Shown in pieces: positions 6,947-9,138 of a DNA stretch of 9,138 bases. The DNA lies in the NCBI GenBank assembly GCA_001805465.1, contig MHGH01000013.1, positions 124,661 to 133,798 on the forward strand. Direction: 5' to 3'. Source of the stretch: Omnitrophica WOR_2 bacterium RBG_13_41_10 (lineage in GTDB: Bacteria > Omnitrophota > Gorgyraeia > Gygaellales > Profunditerraquicolaceae). The translations under genes were made by a program, and so were the position numbers. Under the pieces are notes generated by a model. That model did not search any database. It worked only from the letters and a program-made list of their open reading frames with translations, and had not been told where the DNA came from. Position 1 is the stretch's first letter, and the number at the start of each line of letters is the position of its first letter.

Positions 6947-7920
6947 ATAAGAGCTACTTTTGGTATGCCGATTTTTGTAAATAATAATGCTTTTCCGCTA
7001 AATTTATATAAATTTCTCATTATCTTAATATCGGATACACGCCTTGTTTTCTGTATCATTTTTCTTTTGTTTAATGTATCTTTTAAATTCTTTAGATTCC
7101 AGTAATAAGCAGTTAGATAAGTATTAAACACAAAACCCGGCTTACCCTTAATAAAATATATTAAAATTTCGCATAAGTTGATGAATAAATACAGGGGCAT
7201 AATTAAAAAAAGTATAAAAGCGCTGTAATTTTTAAGAAGCATTCTTATGGTAAAAGTTTCATTCATAAAACGCCGCCTTGGATTAGTAGTAAATTTATCC
7301 CCATCCACAAGGCAGAAGCTATCATGCTTAAAAATAGCCTGCGGCACAACAGCTATCTTATATCCATGTAACCATACCCTCCAACAAAGATCCCTATCTT
7401 CACAATATAAAAACATTTTCTCATCAAAACCTCCTATTTCTTCAAGTAGGTCTTTTTTTATAAAGATAGCTGCGTCTACATAAAAAGTGCGCCCCCTGCC
7501 ATATGGATAGCCAAAAATGTCCATTTCTACTCCGGAATTTATTACTTGGTCGCCAGAATAAGTAAGAGTCTTACAACCACATACACCTATATGAGAATCC
7601 GAATCAGCAACCCTTACTAACTCATTTAGCATTTCTTTATCTGCTATAGTATCATTGTTATAAAAAAATAAATATTCGCCTTGAGCTAACCGTGCACCTT
7701 TATTACTAGCTATAGATAAGCCATGATTAGAATTAAATTCTACTAATTTAATTTCTGGATATTTTCTTTTAATAAAATTAATGCTATCATCAGCTGATCC
7801 GTTATCTACTATAATCATCTCAAAATCCTTAAAGGTATTATCCTTAAGGGATTCAATGCATCTTTCCAAATATCTCTTACCATTATAATTAGTTATAATG
7901 ATGCTTACTTTGGGCTGCAT
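6943..7920 (-). CDS. GT2-family (GT-A fold) glycosyltransferase
   Basis: I start this at ATG 7920 (325 residues). It could be read from 8007, but the extra 29 residues are Cys/Leu-rich, lie wholly within the upstream coding region, and precede the usual GT2 beginning QPKVSIIITNYNG. From the chosen start, the donor-binding VDNGSADDS is at 38-46, the metal-binding DXD-equivalent NNDT at 88-91, and the acceptor-side FLYCEDRDLCWR with likely catalytic-base Glu174/Asp175 at about 170-181. The VPQAIFKHDS segment follows. This pattern is typical of rhamnosyl- or galactofuranosyl-type inverting GT2 enzymes. A hydrophobic segment at about 231-257 suggests inner-membrane attachment, followed by a basic tail. 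It would add one sugar from a nucleotide donor to a lipid-linked glycan. It overlaps the radical-SAM gene by 32 nt and the membrane-protein gene by 4 nt. No good Shine-Dalgarno is visible (AAAGAAAATT before ATG). Confidence 0.9.
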   Translation of the reverse strand: MQPKVSIIITNYNGKRYLERCIESLKDNTFKDFEMIIVDNGSADDSINFIKRKYPEIKLVEFNSNHGLSIASNKGARLAQGEYLFFYNNDTIADKEMLNELVRVADSDSHIGVCGCKTLTYSGDQVINSGVEMDIFGYPYGRGRTFYVDAAIFIKKDLLEEIGGFDEKMFLYCEDRDLCWRVWLHGYKIAVVPQAIFKHDSFCLVDGDKFTTNPRRRFMNETFTIRMLLKNYSAFILFLIMPLYLFINLCEILIYFIKGKPGFVFNTYLTAYYWNLKNLKDTLNKRKMIQKTRRVSDIKIMRNLYKFSGKALLFTKIGIPKVALI

Positions 7921-9138
7921 AATTTTCTTTTTTAAAAAATATCCCTCTAATTTTTTTAATAGCAAATGTAAAAGAACTAAAATCTTGCATATAATCCAAC
8001 AACACACGGGGCTGTAAGTTAAAGCTTAAGAGAATATGCTTCCTGATTCTTTCTAAATCTTGAAGGCTTAATCCTTTGGGTGCATAAGTTACAGCATCGG
8101 TATAAAGCGATGCAAAGTTATAATCTAGCGGTAGCTCTCCCCTCCTTTTTAACTCTTCATATATTTGGGTGCCGGGAAGGATAAGCAAGGGTATAAATGC
8201 TGCCCGGTAAAGCCCTAGTTCTTTTGCGAATTTTAAAGTCTCATACATTTCGCTAACAGTCTCTGTTGGAAATCCCAAAATAAAATAGCCTATTGGATGA
8301 AAGCCGCATTTTTTCATTAATTTTATCTTTTCTGTTATAGTCGCTTTATTTAAATGCTTCTTAATCATTTTTAAGATCCTCTCTGACCCTGATTCTATGC
8401 CTACTGCGATATTAGAAATAAAGCCAGCCTGGCGCATTAAAGTTAAAAGTTCTTCATCTAAAGTATCGAGCCTGATTCCATTAGGCAAAGAAAATCTCAT
8501 ATTTAGTTTTTCCTTGATTATTTCATTACATAAGGTAGCGGCATGATTTTTACTAAAAGTAAAATTCTCATCCATAATAGCGATACCTTTTATTCCATAT
8601 TTTTCTTTAAGCGAGACAATTTCTTGTATTATATCTTGTGTTGAGCGATACCTAATATTGCGACCAGAGATTATGTGCGGTGAACAAAATGTACATAAAT
8701 AAGGACATCCCCGGGTTGTAATAATAGGGGCTGTCTTTGCAGCAGTAATGGTGCCCGGCTGCGAGTAAGTTTCCGGCCTAATTAAATCCCAAGCAGGCCA
8801 ACCAAGCTCACTTAAATTCTCATAGAACAGTTGTTCATTAGTATTCCATTTTCCGTTATTTTTCCAGATAAGCCCGGGTATTTGGCTTAAATTGATTTCT
8901 TTTTTATTATTCAGTTTATCAAGTAAAACCGGCAAGCCTATTTCTCCTTCTCCTTTAAAACAAAAATCTATATCAGCAAAAAAGTTTAATTCTTCAGGCA
9001 ATATGCTAGATGGATGCGGCCCTCCAATAACTGTAATTATACGGCTATTTATTTCTTTGGTTATGCTGAGAATTTCTTTAACCTCATTTATTGAACATGA
9101 CCATGTTGTTATACCTACAAAACCAGGTTTATTTTTAA
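7889..9138 (-). CDS. B12-binding-type radical-SAM protein, 5' end cut by window
   Basis: A partial gene whose reading frame runs in from the right edge; 415 residues are visible and TAA ends at 7889. A TTG at 9001 is in frame, but the 45 upstream codons are open and clearly domain-like, so it is not the start. Visible residues 5-45 form the end of a cobalamin-binding Rossmann domain (GFVGITTWS, then VIGGPHPS at 36-43), followed by GEGE (62-65). The corrin-ligand histidine motif would lie before the edge and cannot be checked. The radical-SAM core starts at PIITTRGCPYLCTFCSP, with cluster ligands at visible Cys144, Cys148 and Cys151. DENFTF (189-194), GIESGSERIL (246-255) and GYFILGFPTET (283-293) are the usual later core motifs. 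The family performs methylations, cyclisations and other radical chemistry on lipids, tetrapyrroles and natural products; substrate unknown here. The last 32 nt overlap the GT2 gene. Confidence 0.9.
   Translation of the reverse strand, partial: KNKPGFVGITTWSCSINEVKEILSITKEINSRIITVIGGPHPSSILPEELNFFADIDFCFKGEGEIGLPVLLDKLNNKKEINLSQIPGLIWKNNGKWNTNEQLFYENLSELGWPAWDLIRPETYSQPGTITAAKTAPIITTRGCPYLCTFCSPHIISGRNIRYRSTQDIIQEIVSLKEKYGIKGIAIMDENFTFSKNHAATLCNEIIKEKLNMRFSLPNGIRLDTLDEELLTLMRQAGFISNIAVGIESGSERILKMIKKHLNKATITEKIKLMKKCGFHPIGYFILGFPTETVSEMYETLKFAKELGLYRAAFIPLLILPGTQIYEELKRRGELPLDYNFASLYTDAVTYAPKGLSLQDLERIRKHILLSFNLQPRVLLDYMQDFSSFTFAIKKIRGIFFKKENYAAQSKHHYN

Larger units (their letters stand above)
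1..9138 (-). other. Probable single transcription unit for surface-glycan synthesis
   Basis: All eight genes point the same way. Junctions in transcription order are: 32-nt overlap, 4-nt ATGA overlap, 12-nt gap, 4-nt ATGA overlap, 29-nt gap, 1-nt gap, 1-nt TAATG overlap. No intergenic space can hold a promoter or a hairpin terminator. The promoter must lie right of 9138 and the end left of position 1, unless a promoter is embedded in coding sequence. No stretch over 300 bases lacks a gene. Confidence 0.8.

Noticed and set aside
7247..7483. Plus-strand ORF of 78 codons
   Set aside because: Antisense to the GT2 catalytic region; no domain or ribosome-binding site.
9001..9001. TTG at 9001 as start of the B12-type radical-SAM gene
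   Set aside because: The frame stays open to the window edge, and the upstream codons encode the conserved VIGGPHPS block of the B12-binding domain, so the true start is outside the window.

Overview
The window looks like the middle of a bacterial cell-surface glycan (exopolysaccharide, O-antigen or glycolipid) biosynthesis operon. All eight genes lie on the minus strand, so transcription runs from right to left, and both outermost genes are cut by the window edges. The DNA is A/T-rich, coding density is close to 100%, and the proteins are Lys/Ile/Asn-rich. Two radical-SAM enzymes, one with a B12-binding-type N-terminus, sit among glycosyltransferases. This would fit an anaerobic uncultured bacterium, for example an Omnitrophota-like lineage. 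That assignment is only an impression from composition and gene style; no marker gene is present.

Layout in transcription order (right to left): a cobalamin-binding-type radical-SAM protein (5' end missing); a GT2 glycosyltransferase; a polytopic membrane protein of GT-C-like build; a class I SAM methyltransferase; a radical-SAM/SPASM protein; a UDP-glucose/GDP-mannose-dehydrogenase-family enzyme; a short-chain epimerase closely resembling plant-type GDP-mannose 3,5-epimerase; and a GT4 (GT-B fold) glycosyltransferase (3' end missing). The largest intergenic gap is 29 nt. Three junctions overlap by 4 nt or less, and one overlaps by about 32 nt with the start chosen here. I see no room for an internal promoter in intergenic DNA, no terminator, and no RNA gene, mobile element, CRISPR array or repeat.

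How the genes may work together (inference): the dehydrogenase and epimerase would make activated sugars, a nucleotide-uronic acid and possibly GDP-L-galactose or GDP-L-gulose. The GT2 and GT4 enzymes would transfer sugars to a growing glycan at the inner membrane. The membrane protein could act on a lipid-linked sugar on the outer face. The methyltransferase and the two radical-SAM enzymes would decorate the sugar or its lipid or peptide carrier. No flippase, polymerase or export gene is in view, so the cluster must continue beyond the window.

The most notable point is the epimerase. From memory of the Arabidopsis enzyme, all four catalytic positions (Cys, Tyr, Lys, Lys) are kept with identical spacing.
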